A stretch of 64,000 bases of DNA, taken from contig NC_092872.1 of the NCBI RefSeq assembly GCF_028372415.1, positions 88,014,613-88,078,612 on the forward strand. Direction: 5' to 3'. Position numbers and translations under genes: made by a program. Every line of letters starts with the position of its first letter. Within the stretch, counting starts at the first letter, position 1. Positions 54,667 through 64,000 of the stretch are shown here, piece after piece. Source of the DNA: Notamacropus eugenii. Its lineage: Eukaryota > Chordata > Mammalia > Diprotodontia > Macropodidae. The notes under the pieces are model-generated. The model did not search any database. It was not told where the DNA came from and saw only the letters and a program-made list of their open reading frames with translations.

Positions 54667-54954
54667 TCGCCATGTACAACAAGTCCTTTTCAAGTAAAGA
54701 TCCTGTTGACATGTTTTATGGAGACCCTGGACTTGAACTAATTGTATGCTTTAAGTGATTGTGCATTGAAGTTCAATGAGCCAGAAACAACAAGAAAGGC
54801 AAAGACCACTCACTTTAGAGAGCAGGCCCCTCCAGGACTGAACTCAGTCTAGGTGAGTCTAGAGTTGGTGTTTTTTAGCAGCAGAGGAATTTATAGAGGA
54901 GAGGGTACTAGTTCCCTCTGAACTAGCAGGTCCTTGATGACACTGAAGTGAAAT
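54666..54954. other. Downstream flank of the terminal exon, unassigned
   Basis: I recognise no repeat or coding signal here. Confidence 0.3.
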
Positions 54955-55118
54955 GATAAATAATAATTTTCCAATGGTCATGTCTCCTATGAAATTTAAC
55001 TAATTTCTGCTTGACTACACTTACTTGTTGCAAGGGTTTTTTTCCTTTTTTTTCCTCCCTCAAGTTGGGGAGGGAGACAGAGAATTTTCATTAATTAAAA
55101 CAATACAAAATAAATAGA
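54955..55118 (+). repeat. L1 3' end
   Basis: TGCTTGACTACACTTACTTG, CAAGGGTTTTTTTCC and TTTTCATTAATTAAAACAATAC are the sense L1 3' end with its A-rich tail. Confidence 0.65.
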
Positions 55119-55164
55119 CTTAAAAAATTAAGATACTTTAATGAAATCTGTTTTGTTGGTTGAA

Positions 55165-55470
55165 GTTTGAATCATAGAGTTTTAGTGTTGGAAGAAATGT
55201 CAATGGTGCTCTAGGGCAACCCTACCTAGTCCGCTTCTCCGGGAAAGCCTCCAATTAGGAGGAATCTACCACCTCACAAAGCAGGCCACTTGATTTTGGG
55301 GTAACTCTAATTGTTAGAGAATTTTTCCTTGATTGTGCCTAAATTTGCAGCATTGAAATTCCCATTCATTTTTCTTGGTTTTGCCTTCTGAGGCTGGACA
55401 TAACCATTTTAGTCCTACTAGAAGAACATGACTGTTCTTCATGTATTTAAGAGAGGTGATGACACCAGTC
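55165..55470 (-). repeat. CR1/L3 LINE 3' end
   Basis: AGAGTTTTAGTGTTGGAAG, CTACCACCTCACAAAGCAGG, TCTAATTGTTAGAGAATTT and TTGCCTTCTGAGGCTGGAC follow the reverse CR1/L3 3' region. Confidence 0.75.
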
Positions 55471-56194
55471 TTTTGCTAATTGTGGTCAAATATTTTGAGA
55501 ACTGGAAATTTGTGCAAGCCATATATGGTAATTCACTTAACCAGAATATTCAATTAAGCAGAATATGCTATGCCTGAACCATTCTAGATAAACACAATTA
55601 TATCACAAATTAATTTCAAAGGTGTACTCTTCTTGTGCTTTTTAGCAACATAGCTTCCCTTCCAAATTCTAGAGGAGTTTTTTTAAAGAAGGGAATTATG
55701 ATTTTTTTATATTTATCAATATCATATGTGTAATGACTATACTAATAATTTAGTTTTCTCCAAAGCTGCCTTTCTGGCTCATGAGTTAGAGCTCACAATG
55801 TAGCTTGAACTGATCAATCAAAACCTTGACAATGCTCACAGTCATTGGCATTCTTGTGCCAGTGTACCTACCGTGAGGTGAATCAAAGCTTGTAGAACCT
55901 GTTCCCATCACAGAATTCTGGTTCTGTACCCTAGGGGAGGTGGTCCCGACCCCCAAAGACTTGACTCCTGAACTGTTGTGTTGTAAGATTTGTGAATTTC
56001 TCATGGGAAACCACTAAATAGTCGTTTGTAATCCACCTTCTCCCCATCCTTCCCCTCTGTGATCTAAGTGCTATGAGAACATTCCTCACTCTGAAACTGA
56101 TTAATTAAACTATTTGATTACCTGTACTCCCATCTCTAGGCCTGCTTTGTGATGCTCTGAGCATTCTCAGGTTAGAGACTAGCTCAGTAAAAAT
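55471..56194. other. Unassigned
   Basis: I see nothing supportable here. Confidence 0.3.
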
Positions 56195-56870
56195 CCTGTT
56201 AACATTAGCTATCTCCATTTTGCAGATGAGAATATTGAGGATAAGAGCAGATAAAGGAAATTCAACTCATTTCTTCAAAGACACTGGTGGGTACTTCGGG
56301 GACAACAAAAATTAGTTAGGCATGGTTCCTGCTTTCAAGGAGCCAGAAGAGAAAATGAAGCCTATCCACGAATAGTATAAGATAGAATATGATCAGAGCT
56401 GTAGGAGAGTCCTTTATGACATATTATGGGAGGATAGGAAAGGGAGATAACATGTCTTCCCAGTGGGAATGTTTCCTGGAAAAATTGGCATTGGAAACAG
56501 TTTTGAAGAATGAGGAGAATTATGACTGGCAGACATAGAAAGGAAGGCATAGTGTGAGCAAAGACCTGGAGAAGGAGAAGCAACATAGTGTTTTGTAGGA
56601 GGGTCACCAGTCCACTTTTGCCAGAGGGTAGTCTGTGTGAAAGAGAGTATTAAAAAGATAAAGCTGCAAAGGAAAATTGAGGACAGATGTAGAGTGTCCT
56701 TCCTAAGCAGTTTGGATTTTATTCTTTTTAGGCCACACAAAGCTACTGGGAAATGGCATGATGTGGGTCCTCAGGCAAGTTACTTAACCTCTCCATACCT
56801 CAGCTTCCTCATCTATAAAATGAGGAGCTTGAACATGATGTCCCTTTCAGTTCTATGCTATGATCAAAGT
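56195..56870 (-). repeat. MIR fragment, long L2, then MIR
   Basis: A reverse MIR core (56195-56260) is followed by reverse L2 from its 3' end (56285: TTTCAAGGAGCCAGAAG) through AGCAAAGACCTGGAGAAGG to TTTGGATTTTATTCTTTTTAGG (56725), then a sense MIR 3' half at 56760-56870 (TTACTTAACCTCTCCATACC). Confidence 0.65.
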
Positions 56871-57714
56871 TCTTTGGGAAGATTATTTTGGCATTCATGG
56901 GCAGAACGTCTTGTTCTTCTTTTCAGGGGTGGGAAAGTTGGAGGCTGAGAAACTTTCCAAAAGATAGAGAGATAAAATGAGACCCAAGGCTACATAGTCC
57001 AGGTCTCCCAACTCTGCCTCTAACCTGAATGATGTTTGTTCCAAGTCCTGTTCCAAACACCTCAGCAGTCTGGCTTAGGGAGAGGGATAAGTCTTAGGAA
57101 AAGAGAGGGAAGCAGAGAAGGAGATAAAGGAAGCACATCCATTTTACATTGTGGGAACCTTCACTCTTGGAAATACCTGTGCAGTGATGATCCAGAAATC
57201 CCATTTCCTAGCTTCTCCAAGTATAAACCTTTTCAGATTTTAGGAGTGACTTAAGACACCTTAGAGGACATAAAGACTTGAGTGAAAACAGCTTTCTTTT
57301 AGGAGAAAGACAGGAAGTGATCCTTCCAGGCAAAGGGAGTGGAAAATGGATGGAGTGATGCAAGGCAGGGGTGATTATTTTGTTGTGTTAGGTTCTCAGG
57401 GCCCAGGCATTTCTAGCACCATGAAGTTGGGCTTCTGGGAACAGAAACTCATATACTGGGGGCCCCCCCATACACCTCTCTTATATATGAAACTGTCTCT
57501 AGGACTCCTGAATGGCTCTAGTGATCCTCTATTGTGAGGCAAATTGGTGCAGAGATGTGGAAGTATGGCGTTTCTTTCATACTCTCTAGGGGTTGGGTAC
57601 TCTGAGGAATATCTCTCCATTGCCTCAGTCTCTCTCAGAGGAGAAACTTTGGCTGAGAGCACTTCTTTGGCACCTGTGCTAATGCCCTAAGAGGTTTTCT
57701 TTTGCTAATAATAA
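56871..57714. other. Unassigned
   Basis: Several 60-90-codon frames overlap on both strands; none has supporting signals. Confidence 0.3.
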
Positions 57715-58165
57715 GGATAATAATGTAATATTACATGGGATTTATATAACATTTTAAAGCAGATAGCTGTCACAGTGGATAAAGCACCAGACCTGGAGTC
57801 AGGAAGACCTGAATTCAAATCCAGCCTCAGACACTTACTAGCTTTGTGACCCTGGGCAAGTCACTTATCCCTGTTTGCCTCAGTTTCCTCATATGTAAAA
57901 TCAGCTGGAGAAGGAAATGGCAAACCACTCCAGTCCCTTTCCTAAGAAAGCCCAGAATGGGGTCACAAAGAGCCAGACGACTAAACAACACATAATATTT
58001 TATGGTACGCAACCTACTTTATGCAGATTGTCTCATTTTATCCTCACAAAAATCTTGTAGGACGAGATCTATTATTACCCCCATTTTACAGATGAAGATA
58101 TTGAGGCTGAAAGATGTTAAGTGACTCGCCCAGGATCCCACAGCTAAGTAAGGAGTCTTCTTCAG
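57715..58165 (-). repeat. MIR-type CORE-SINE split by S1
   Basis: GGATTTATATAACATTTTA ends at 57756, and GGTACGCAACCTACTTTATG, TACCCCCATTTTACAGATG and GTTAAGTGACTCGCCC continue from 58003. Confidence 0.75.
57757..57991 (+). repeat. tRNA-headed SINE S1, full length, with TSD
   Basis: GTCACAGTGGATAAAGCACC, GAGTCAGGAAGACCTGAATTC, AAATGGCAAACCACTCC and GGGGTCACAAAGAGCCAGAC. ATAACATTTTA (57746-57756) and ATAATATTTTA (57992-58002) flank it. Confidence 0.9.
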
Positions 58166-58334
58166 CTCATGAACAGAAACAGCTTTTCTTTCCATTTCTC
58201 CTCTCTCCTCCCATCTTTCTCCAGCTCTTGACATTCAAGACTCACCCTAGTTCTCTTTTTCCTTAAAAGTGGATGCAATCTGCCCATTTGGTTTTTCTTT
58301 CTCTTTGGGTTTTGCGTTAATAGTGTGGTTGTGA

Positions 58335-58490
58335 CAGAGCAGGAACTGGATTTGGATTCAGAAGGCTTGGGTTTTTATCTTGGATCTGCTAGTTGAAGCC
58401 TGTGTGACCTTGTCCAAGTCACATAATCTCTTTGGACTTCAGTTTCTTCTTCTGTAAAACAAAAAGCCTAGAACGGATGACTTCTTGGCA
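58335..58490 (+). repeat. MIR SINE
   Basis: CAGAAGGCTTGGGTTTTTATC, AAGCCTGTGTGACCTTGTCC and TCTTCTGTAAAACAAAAAG. Confidence 0.75.
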
Positions 58491-58814
58491 GGGATCTGCT
58501 GGAGCCAACTTCAATGGACTAGGGAGAGCCCATTGTTAAATTTTTAGCATGAGCATTTTATTTATACCTTAAAAATCAACAGATATTATAGATCAGGGCT
58601 TTATTTTTTGTTTTGTGATTGTCTGAGAGGGAAACAGCAATAGTTACTATGATAATCACTCTTAAGCCAGTAGTAACTGTTGCTGTTTTCCTCCCAGCCT
58701 GATGTCTTTCTTTTTCTTTGCCCCATTAAAGGGACCATTCCCTGGCTACCTCTTAAACAGGCCTATTCAATGAATGGGCATTACCTCACCCTAAGTGAGT
58801 ACCTAAATAGACCT

Positions 58815-59028
58815 TGGTGTAAAGGGGCCAAGATCTCCCAGCGCACCCTGGGTCATCTCCAGTCATCCAGATGAATATTTGGTCTCTGGATTCAGATGGC
58901 TCTGGAGGAGAAGTGAGGCTGGTGACCTTGCACATCCCTCCTTCAATCAAACAAAGTCAAGTGCAAGTCATGTCATCGTTTCTCTGATGGGATGGTCTTC
59001 TTCGGCAACAAAGGATGAACACAATAAT
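58815..59028 (+). mobile_element. RTE-type 3' tail (from S2 or RTE)
   Basis: CACCCTGGGTCATCTCCAG, GGCTCTGGAGGAGAAGTGAGG, AAGTGCAAGTCATGTCATCG and GGCAACAAAGGATGAACAC match, in sense, the tail of the composite SINE at 60285-60593. Confidence 0.75.
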
Positions 59029-59045
59029 CTGTTGATTGTCTAGAC

Positions 59046-59691
59046 CAGAGATTCCAAAACTTATTTGGCTTACCACCCTCTTTGTAAAAATGATCACTCA
59101 GTGCCCCCTGCCCCTAGAAATTTTTTTTCTTTGACCCTTCAACAGTTTTTTAAAATGTGTCATTTTAAAATATGTGAAATCTATACTTTCTAAAAAAAAT
59201 GAAGCATATGAAACAAAAATTTATTGTAAATTTGTGGATTTTTTCCTTCATTGAAATTTTGGTGATACAATATTGAATCAGGTAAACATATGCTATACAA
59301 CTTGTAGTATCATATTGTAAACAAGTCATTATATGCATATATTCTTGCCTACGTGTGCTGGACTTTCTGATAATGCATGATATGCTCACCTGCCAACACT
59401 TGTTAAGACCTGTTTTTGGACTTGACCTCTGATTGATAGGTTGAAACTTGCACTTTGAATATTTATTTGGAAAATAACACAATCACTATGACTTTAACTC
59501 TGTTATACAACAGTTGGAACATGTATGAATGGTTTCTCAGAATATTTTTATCTTTTCTTCTTTCCTTATGTTTTCATCACCCCTTATTTTTATTCAATGC
59601 CACCTAATTGCACCAGAGGCTACTACTGACCCCCTTGATTGTTCCAGTTCCTCCTAGGCGGCAGGATTGTTATCCCCACTTTGGGAACCTG
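59046..59691 (+). mobile_element. hAT-like element of ~650 bp
   Basis: It opens CAGAGATTCCAAAACTTATT and closes CACTTTGGGAACCTG, inverted termini with CAG...CTG ends. The left arm has CCACCCTCTTTG and TGCCCCCTGCCCC, the AT-rich middle has no ORF, and the right arm has CCAGAGGCTACTACTGACCC. This layout is that of non-autonomous hAT elements known in mammals. No clean 8-bp duplication. Confidence 0.6.
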
Positions 59692-59957
59692 TGGTGGACT
59701 TAAAAAAGTGATGGAGAAAATGTAAATAATGCAGATAAAACTTAAAAGTATATCAGGTTGGTTTTTTTTTTTTTGAGGGGGAGAGCTGGTTTTTAAATAT
59801 TCACTAGCACATCACAAATTCTAGGACCCCTTCTAACTCTAAATCAGTTATTCTAAGAATTTCCCTTCCTTCTCTTAAGCAAAACTCAAACTAAAACAAA
59901 ACAAAATCTTGGTAGATGAACAGAGTTATATTGAAAGGAGGATAAAATACAATGTAA

Positions 59958-60190
59958 GTGCAACTAGGTGATGCAGTGGATACAGTGCAGAGCCTAGAGT
60001 CAGAAAGACTCATCTTTCTGAGTTCAAATCGGGCATCAGATATTTACTAGACGTGTGGCCCTGAGTAAGTCAATTAACCCAATTTGCCTCAATTTATCTG
60101 TAAAAATGAGCTAGAGAAGGAAATGGGAAACCATTCTAGTATCTTGACCAAGAAAATTTCAAATGAGGAGAATTGGATGTGACTGGACAG
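59958..60190 (+). repeat. tRNA-headed SINE S1, full length, with TSD
   Basis: GGTGATGCAGTGGATACAGTG, GAGTTCAAATCGGGCATC, GAGAAGGAAATGGGAAACC. TAAAATACAATGTAA (59943-59957) and TAAAATAAATTGTAA (60191-60205) agree at 13 of 15 bases. Confidence 0.85.
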
Positions 60191-60284
60191 TAAAATAAAT
60201 TGTAAATTTTCGAATGAGCAACCATTAGTCTCAAATATGTGTGTAAATCTTGAGAGATACGGTCTTTAGGATGTATGTGTGTGT

Positions 60285-60593
60285 TAGTCCTTTGTTGCTG
60301 AAGAAGACTATGCCACCAGAGAAATCATGACATGACTTGCACTTGACTTTGTTTTGTGTGAGGGAGGGCTGTGTAGGTCACCAGCCTCACTTCTCCTCCA
60401 GAGCCATCTGGATCTAGTGACCAGATATTCATCAGGATGACTGGAGATAACCCAGGATGAGGCAATTGGAGTTAAGTGACTTGTCCAAAGTCACACAGCT
60501 AGTGAATGTCAAGTGTCTGAGGTGAGATTTGAACTCAGATCCTCCTGACTCCTGTACTGGTGCTCTATCCACTGCACCACCTAGCTGCCCCAT
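60285..60593 (-). mobile_element. S2 SINE, full length: tRNA head plus RTE tail
   Basis: On the minus strand the tRNA-like head (CTAGCTGCCCC at the right, with CACTGCACCAC) runs through the SINE body to a tail matching the RTE-type segment at 58815-59028 (TTGCTGAAGAAGACTATGCC, CTTGCACTTGACTTTG, TCCTCCAGAGCCATCTGG). A shared 3' end with an RTE LINE is the expected route of its mobilisation. Confidence 0.8.
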
Positions 60594-60619
60594 CTTTAGG
60601 ATGAGAGCTCCTATGGACA

Positions 60620-60945
60620 GATCATAGATAAAAGATCTAGAACCAGTAAAGATCTTAGAGGCTATCTAGTCTGACCTCTCTGACCTCAATGCCTTGCCTA
60701 TGATCACATAGGGAGCTGGCAGTAGAGGCAGGTTTTGAACTCTGGCCCTTTGACTTCAGGGTCAGTATGCATTTGACATTACCATATTGCCTCCTCTTAG
60801 GCAAACCTCTTATTCCCTTAGAAATTGTTTTCTCATCTCTAAAATTAGGATAATCACCTAAGCTTGCACTCTCTACTGTACAGATTGCTTCAGGGAAGAA
60901 AGTGTTCATCAAACTTTGAAATGCTATCAAATACTGTGTTTCACT
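60620..60945. repeat. Two MIR-like SINE fragments in opposite orientation
   Basis: A reverse element (60620-60800: TAGAGGCTATCTAGTCTGACC, CACATAGGGAGCTGGC) is followed by a sense MIR part (60797-60945: TTTTCTCATCTCTAAAATTAGG, GAAATGCTATCAAATAC). Confidence 0.65.
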
Positions 60946-61194
60946 TTGGCATAGGCAGGGCCAGTGTTTCATGCAGTGGTGTGTTAGTAAATATTTAACA
61001 ACCAACTTTCCAAAGGTACGAAGGAAGGATGACTTTTAAGTCTAATCTATATTATTAACATTTTCCTTATCACTTTTGTAAGTCTAGAGCATCAATGAAA
61101 GAGTAAAAGAAGCACTGATCAATAGTATTTTCTTATTTCCTAGGTGCGAATACTCATCTGAAAATTTAACAACTGACTCTCCAAAGCTCATTTT

Positions 61195-61420
61195 TGTTGT
61201 TGTTCAATTGTGTCCAACTCTTCATGGTCCCATTTGGGGTTTTCTTGGCAGATGTACTGGAATGGTTTGCCATTTCTTTCTCCAGCTCATTTTATAGATG
61301 AGGAAACTGAGGCAAATAGTTAAGTGACTTGCCCAGGATCACACAGCTAGTAAGTAGCAGAGGCCAGATTTGAACCTAGGAAGGCAAGTCTATCTATCAT
61401 GCCATCTACCTGCCCCCACC
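61195..61420 (-). repeat. tRNA-headed SINE S1, full length
   Basis: GTTCAATTGTGTCCAACTC, GATGAGGAAACTGAGGC, GATCACACAGCTAGTAAG. Confidence 0.85.
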
Positions 61421-61999
61421 CCAAACCCCTGCTAATAATAGCTCACAAAGGCAGGACTTGAGGTGGTTACTCAGAGTTTCAGTCACCAGGTGTTCACCTA
61501 AGCTTTAACTGCTCCAGCTCATTCTTAGACATGAGCAGGTCCCAGATATTCTAAGTCTTGGGCCTCCTTCAGTTCTTCTCACATGTGTGAATGGGACTTG
61601 CCCTGATTCTTCCATCTCTGGCCTTTTCCTTTTAATGTCTCAGCCCAGGTTTTGTTCTACAGTGTGAATTTTCCTGACAATAATTCATAGCTTATTTGGC
61701 TCTTGTTTGCCTCCATCCCATTGAAATTCTAATTTCTTTCCCAACTTGGAGCAAGGATTGATAATTCACATGTAGAGTAAATGAACTCTTTATCATGGGA
61801 AAAACAAAATTAATTCATGACATCTTTAAAACTCCTGATCACTTGGCAGTTCTCAATAAGATCTGAAACCTCAAGTTCCTTACCCATTCCTCTGTGCCTG
61901 GTGTGTTTTTCAGGCACTTTCAAAGACTGTATTGGGAGTGAATTGTCCCAAGAATCTGATGCCAAAAGTCAAAGTTAGCAGGTGGTTTCTGGCTTGACT
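61421..61999. other. Unassigned
   Basis: I see nothing supportable here. Confidence 0.3.
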
Positions 62000-62290
62000 T
62001 ACCTCACTCACTCCTGATAAATTATTCGAGAGCGGGCAGTTTCATCTTTGTATCCTCAGTGTCTGGTATATTCTGTTATATGGTTGTTGTCCCATCATGT
62101 CTGATTCTCTGTGACCACAAATTGAGATTTTCTTGGTAAAGATCCTAGAGTGGTTTGCTATTTCCTTCTCCAGATCATTTTACAGATGAGTCTTCTTCCA
62201 GTTCCAGTGCTCTATCCAGTGCACCACCTTGCTGCCCATCTGGTACATTGTAGATGCTTAATTCAAACTTGTTTGATTGATTGATACTAT
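62000..62290 (+). repeat. L2 LINE 3' end split by S1
   Basis: GTATCCTCAGTGTCTGGTAT ends at the insertion, and GTAGATGCTTAATTCAAAC, TTGTTTGATTGATTG continues after it. Confidence 0.7.
62073..62238 (-). repeat. tRNA-headed SINE S1, internally deleted, with TSD
   Basis: TGTCCCATCATGTCTGATTC, TTTCTTGGTAAAGATCC, then a jump to CAGTGCTCTATCCAGTGCACC. The deletion removes the central part. TCTGGTATATT (62062-62072) and TCTGGTACATT (62239-62249) flank it. Confidence 0.85.
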
Positions 62291-63339
62291 CTGTCTGGAC
62301 CTGTAACAATTGATACTTGTTTCCTCTTGGGCTCTCCTCTAGCTGGCAGCTAAGTACTCCACAATCTCTCAGTAGCAAGCTTATACTCAGGCGCCATCTT
62401 GATGTCACTTTATGAAGATCTCTGCAATGTTTCTGAAGTATCCTTCCCTGTCAGCTTCTCCATAAAGCTTGTTTTGTTTAATAGGCCATTGAAATAACTC
62501 TTATCCACTGCTTTTAAATTAAATGTCCTAGATGATTCACATCTATACCTCTCCTCCAGTCTGGTGAGAGGGCTGGAAAATACAGAAGGAAAAAAAAACT
62601 TGGCCCAGGAGAGGTTCCATTTCTATAAATGCAGGTTTTTACTATTAGTGGTAGAGTCAGGTCTAGAACTCAGATTTCTGACTCCCAATGGAGGACTCAT
62701 TAGTAAAATACAAAGTTTTAGGAGTGGACTTGAAGCTTCCAATGTGCCCATCTCCTTTTCTCCCTTTCTCCACTGATTTCCTGAGCCAGTTCCTTCTCTT
62801 TTCCCTCTTAAAACAATCAACATTCCATTAGATAATGCCAGCCCCAGGCTGCCTGACAAATGCCAACCTGACGGTCTGCTTAACTGTTCTCATCTGAGGA
62901 CTGGAAGCAGAAATTAGAGCTTTTGCCTGTGTGAGGGGATAGGAGAGCAGGGACCATTGTCTGAGGCTGGGTAGGGGAGTATCAAGAGATGATGTTTTCA
63001 TCACCCTTCCTGCTAAGAACCTTTGTTAGACAACAGTGAATGAGCATCAAAAGCTAAGTGTTGGCATCAGGCCTGGAACCAAATGGAACCTTGGTCTAGA
63101 AGCTTGTAGGTACCCCCACTAATTTGCTGAACTCCATCAACATTAATTTTTAACTGAACTATTAGAGCTTTTTAGTTTGCTTAATGCACTGTGAACCTAT
63201 CTGAACTGATGCTAAACCTATGTCTGGGTACTCTCCAATTTGGGCTAGAGCCAAACCCTAGTTTCCCTTTCATGGGATTCCCTGGCTGATGGGATGTTCA
63301 GAATGACAAAAACTGGTTGAGGGGTAGGAAGCTGATGTT
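62291..63339. other. Unassigned
   Basis: About 1 kb without a recognised repeat or exon. Confidence 0.3.
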
Positions 63340-63870
63340 TAATTCAATAAGTATATATTAAGCACCTATTATACTCAAGACAGGGCAGTTAGGTGGCACA
63401 ATGGATAGAGGGCCAGGCCTGAAGTCAGAAAGACCTGAGTTCAAAGCTGACCTCAGATACTTACTAGCTGTGTGAACTAGGGAAGTAACTTAACACCATT
63501 TGCCTCAGTTTCCTCTTCTGTAAGATGAGCTGGAGAAGGAGATGACAAACCACTTTATCATCTTTGCTAAGAAAATCCCAAAATAGGGTCATGAAGAGTT
63601 GGACAAAACTGAAACAAATGAACCACAAATGTGCAAGACAGTGTAATCCCTAGAGATACAAAGACAAAAAATGAAGCTACTTACGTTCAAAGAGTTTACA
63701 TTGCACTGGGAGAATACAGCATAGTCACAGATAAGTAAGAATGACATATAAAATAAGTAAAAAGCAATTCTGTTAGGGACAGGAATTGTACAACTAGGGG
63801 TGGGGAGAGGGAAAGTGACTAGGAAATATCTTTGGAGATGAAGGGACCTTAGCTTAGAAGGGCAAGAAGA
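63340..63870 (-). repeat. L2 LINE 3' region split by S1
   Basis: AAGTATATATTAAGCACC precedes the SINE and GTAATCCCTAGAGATACAAAG, AGAGTTTACATTGCACTGGG follows it. Confidence 0.75.
63383..63618 (+). repeat. tRNA-headed SINE S1, full length, inside L2
   Basis: GGGCAGTTAGGTGGCACAATG, GTCAGAAAGACCTGAGTTC, ACTAGCTGTGTGAACTAGG, GGGTCATGAAGAGTTGGAC. CAAGACAG occurs on both sides. Confidence 0.85.
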
Positions 63871-63877
63871 GAAATCA

Positions 63878-64000
63878 AATCAAATCCACAAGCATTTATT
63901 AAGTGTTGACTATGTGCCAGGCACTGTGCTAAATGTTGGGAATATAAATAGAAGCAAAAAGAGACAGTTCTCGCCCTCAAGGAACTTACATTCTAATGGG
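63878..64000 (-). repeat. L2 LINE 3' end, cut by the window edge
   Basis: GCATTTATTAAGTGTTGAC, TGCCAGGCACTGTGCTAAATG and CTCAAGGAACTTACATTC. It probably continues beyond 64000. Confidence 0.8.

Noticed and set aside
60655-61005. 116-codon minus-strand frame
   Set aside because: It overlaps two MIR-like fragments in antisense.

Overview
The window looks like a stretch of marsupial (metatherian) nuclear genome: AT-rich, CpG-poor, almost without long open frames, and full of interspersed repeats. The diagnostic content is several tRNA-headed SINE families with the box GTGCAGTGGATAGAGCAC, L1 3' ends of the kind common in opossum and dasyurid genomes, RTE-clade 3' ends, and very many MIR, L2 and CR1/L3 fragments. 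Family names rest on recognising consensus-like phrases by eye, since no repeat library could be run. In this annotation S1 is the ~235-bp tRNA-headed SINE, S2 is a tRNA-headed SINE with an RTE-type tail, and S3 is a tRNA-headed SINE whose 3' end reads ACCAATGAAA.

Only one protein-coding feature is supported. At 54367-54514 (+) lies what looks like the last coding exon of a spliced gene. A TACTAAT branch point and a pyrimidine tract lead into an AG acceptor, 48 codons run to a TAA, and an AATAAA signal follows about 130 bases later. I do not recognise the protein. If this is right, part or all of the sequence upstream of 54.37 kb is intron of that gene, and sequence beyond about 54.67 kb is intergenic or belongs to another unit.

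Layout. 1-5 kb holds SINE, L2 and MIR fragments, including an S2 insertion with clear target-site duplications (TSDs). 6.1-7.0 kb is a CR1/L3 element split by an L1-type insertion with a 13-bp TSD. 9-19 kb carries three copies of a ~185-bp hAT-like family, two RTE 3' ends and several SINEs. 20-24 kb is largely L2 and unassigned sequence with a strong splice-acceptor-like site at 20.58 kb. 24.2-25.8 kb is a TCTA microsatellite followed by a CR1/L3 element broken by L2 and S1. 26.5-29.4 kb contains two LTR-like segments. 31-36 kb holds nested SINEs in L2 and MIR and a 230-bp composite tetranucleotide array. 36-44 kb contains two separate short-range direct duplications and a (TA)n-(CT)n-(TA)n array at 40.7 kb. 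45-53 kb is old repeats plus the longest repeat-poor stretch (49.1-50.65 kb). 54 kb is the terminal exon. 55-64 kb is again a repeat mosaic, with a ~650-bp hAT-like element at 59.0-59.7 kb and several TSD-flanked S1 insertions.

No rRNA, functional tRNA, CRISPR array, operon or bacterial or viral gene was seen. I found no candidate for a new multi-gene biological system. The observations of most interest are the unnamed terminal exon, the two local duplications, the uniformly oriented hAT-like family, and the TSD-resolved nested insertions that allow relative dating of the repeat families.
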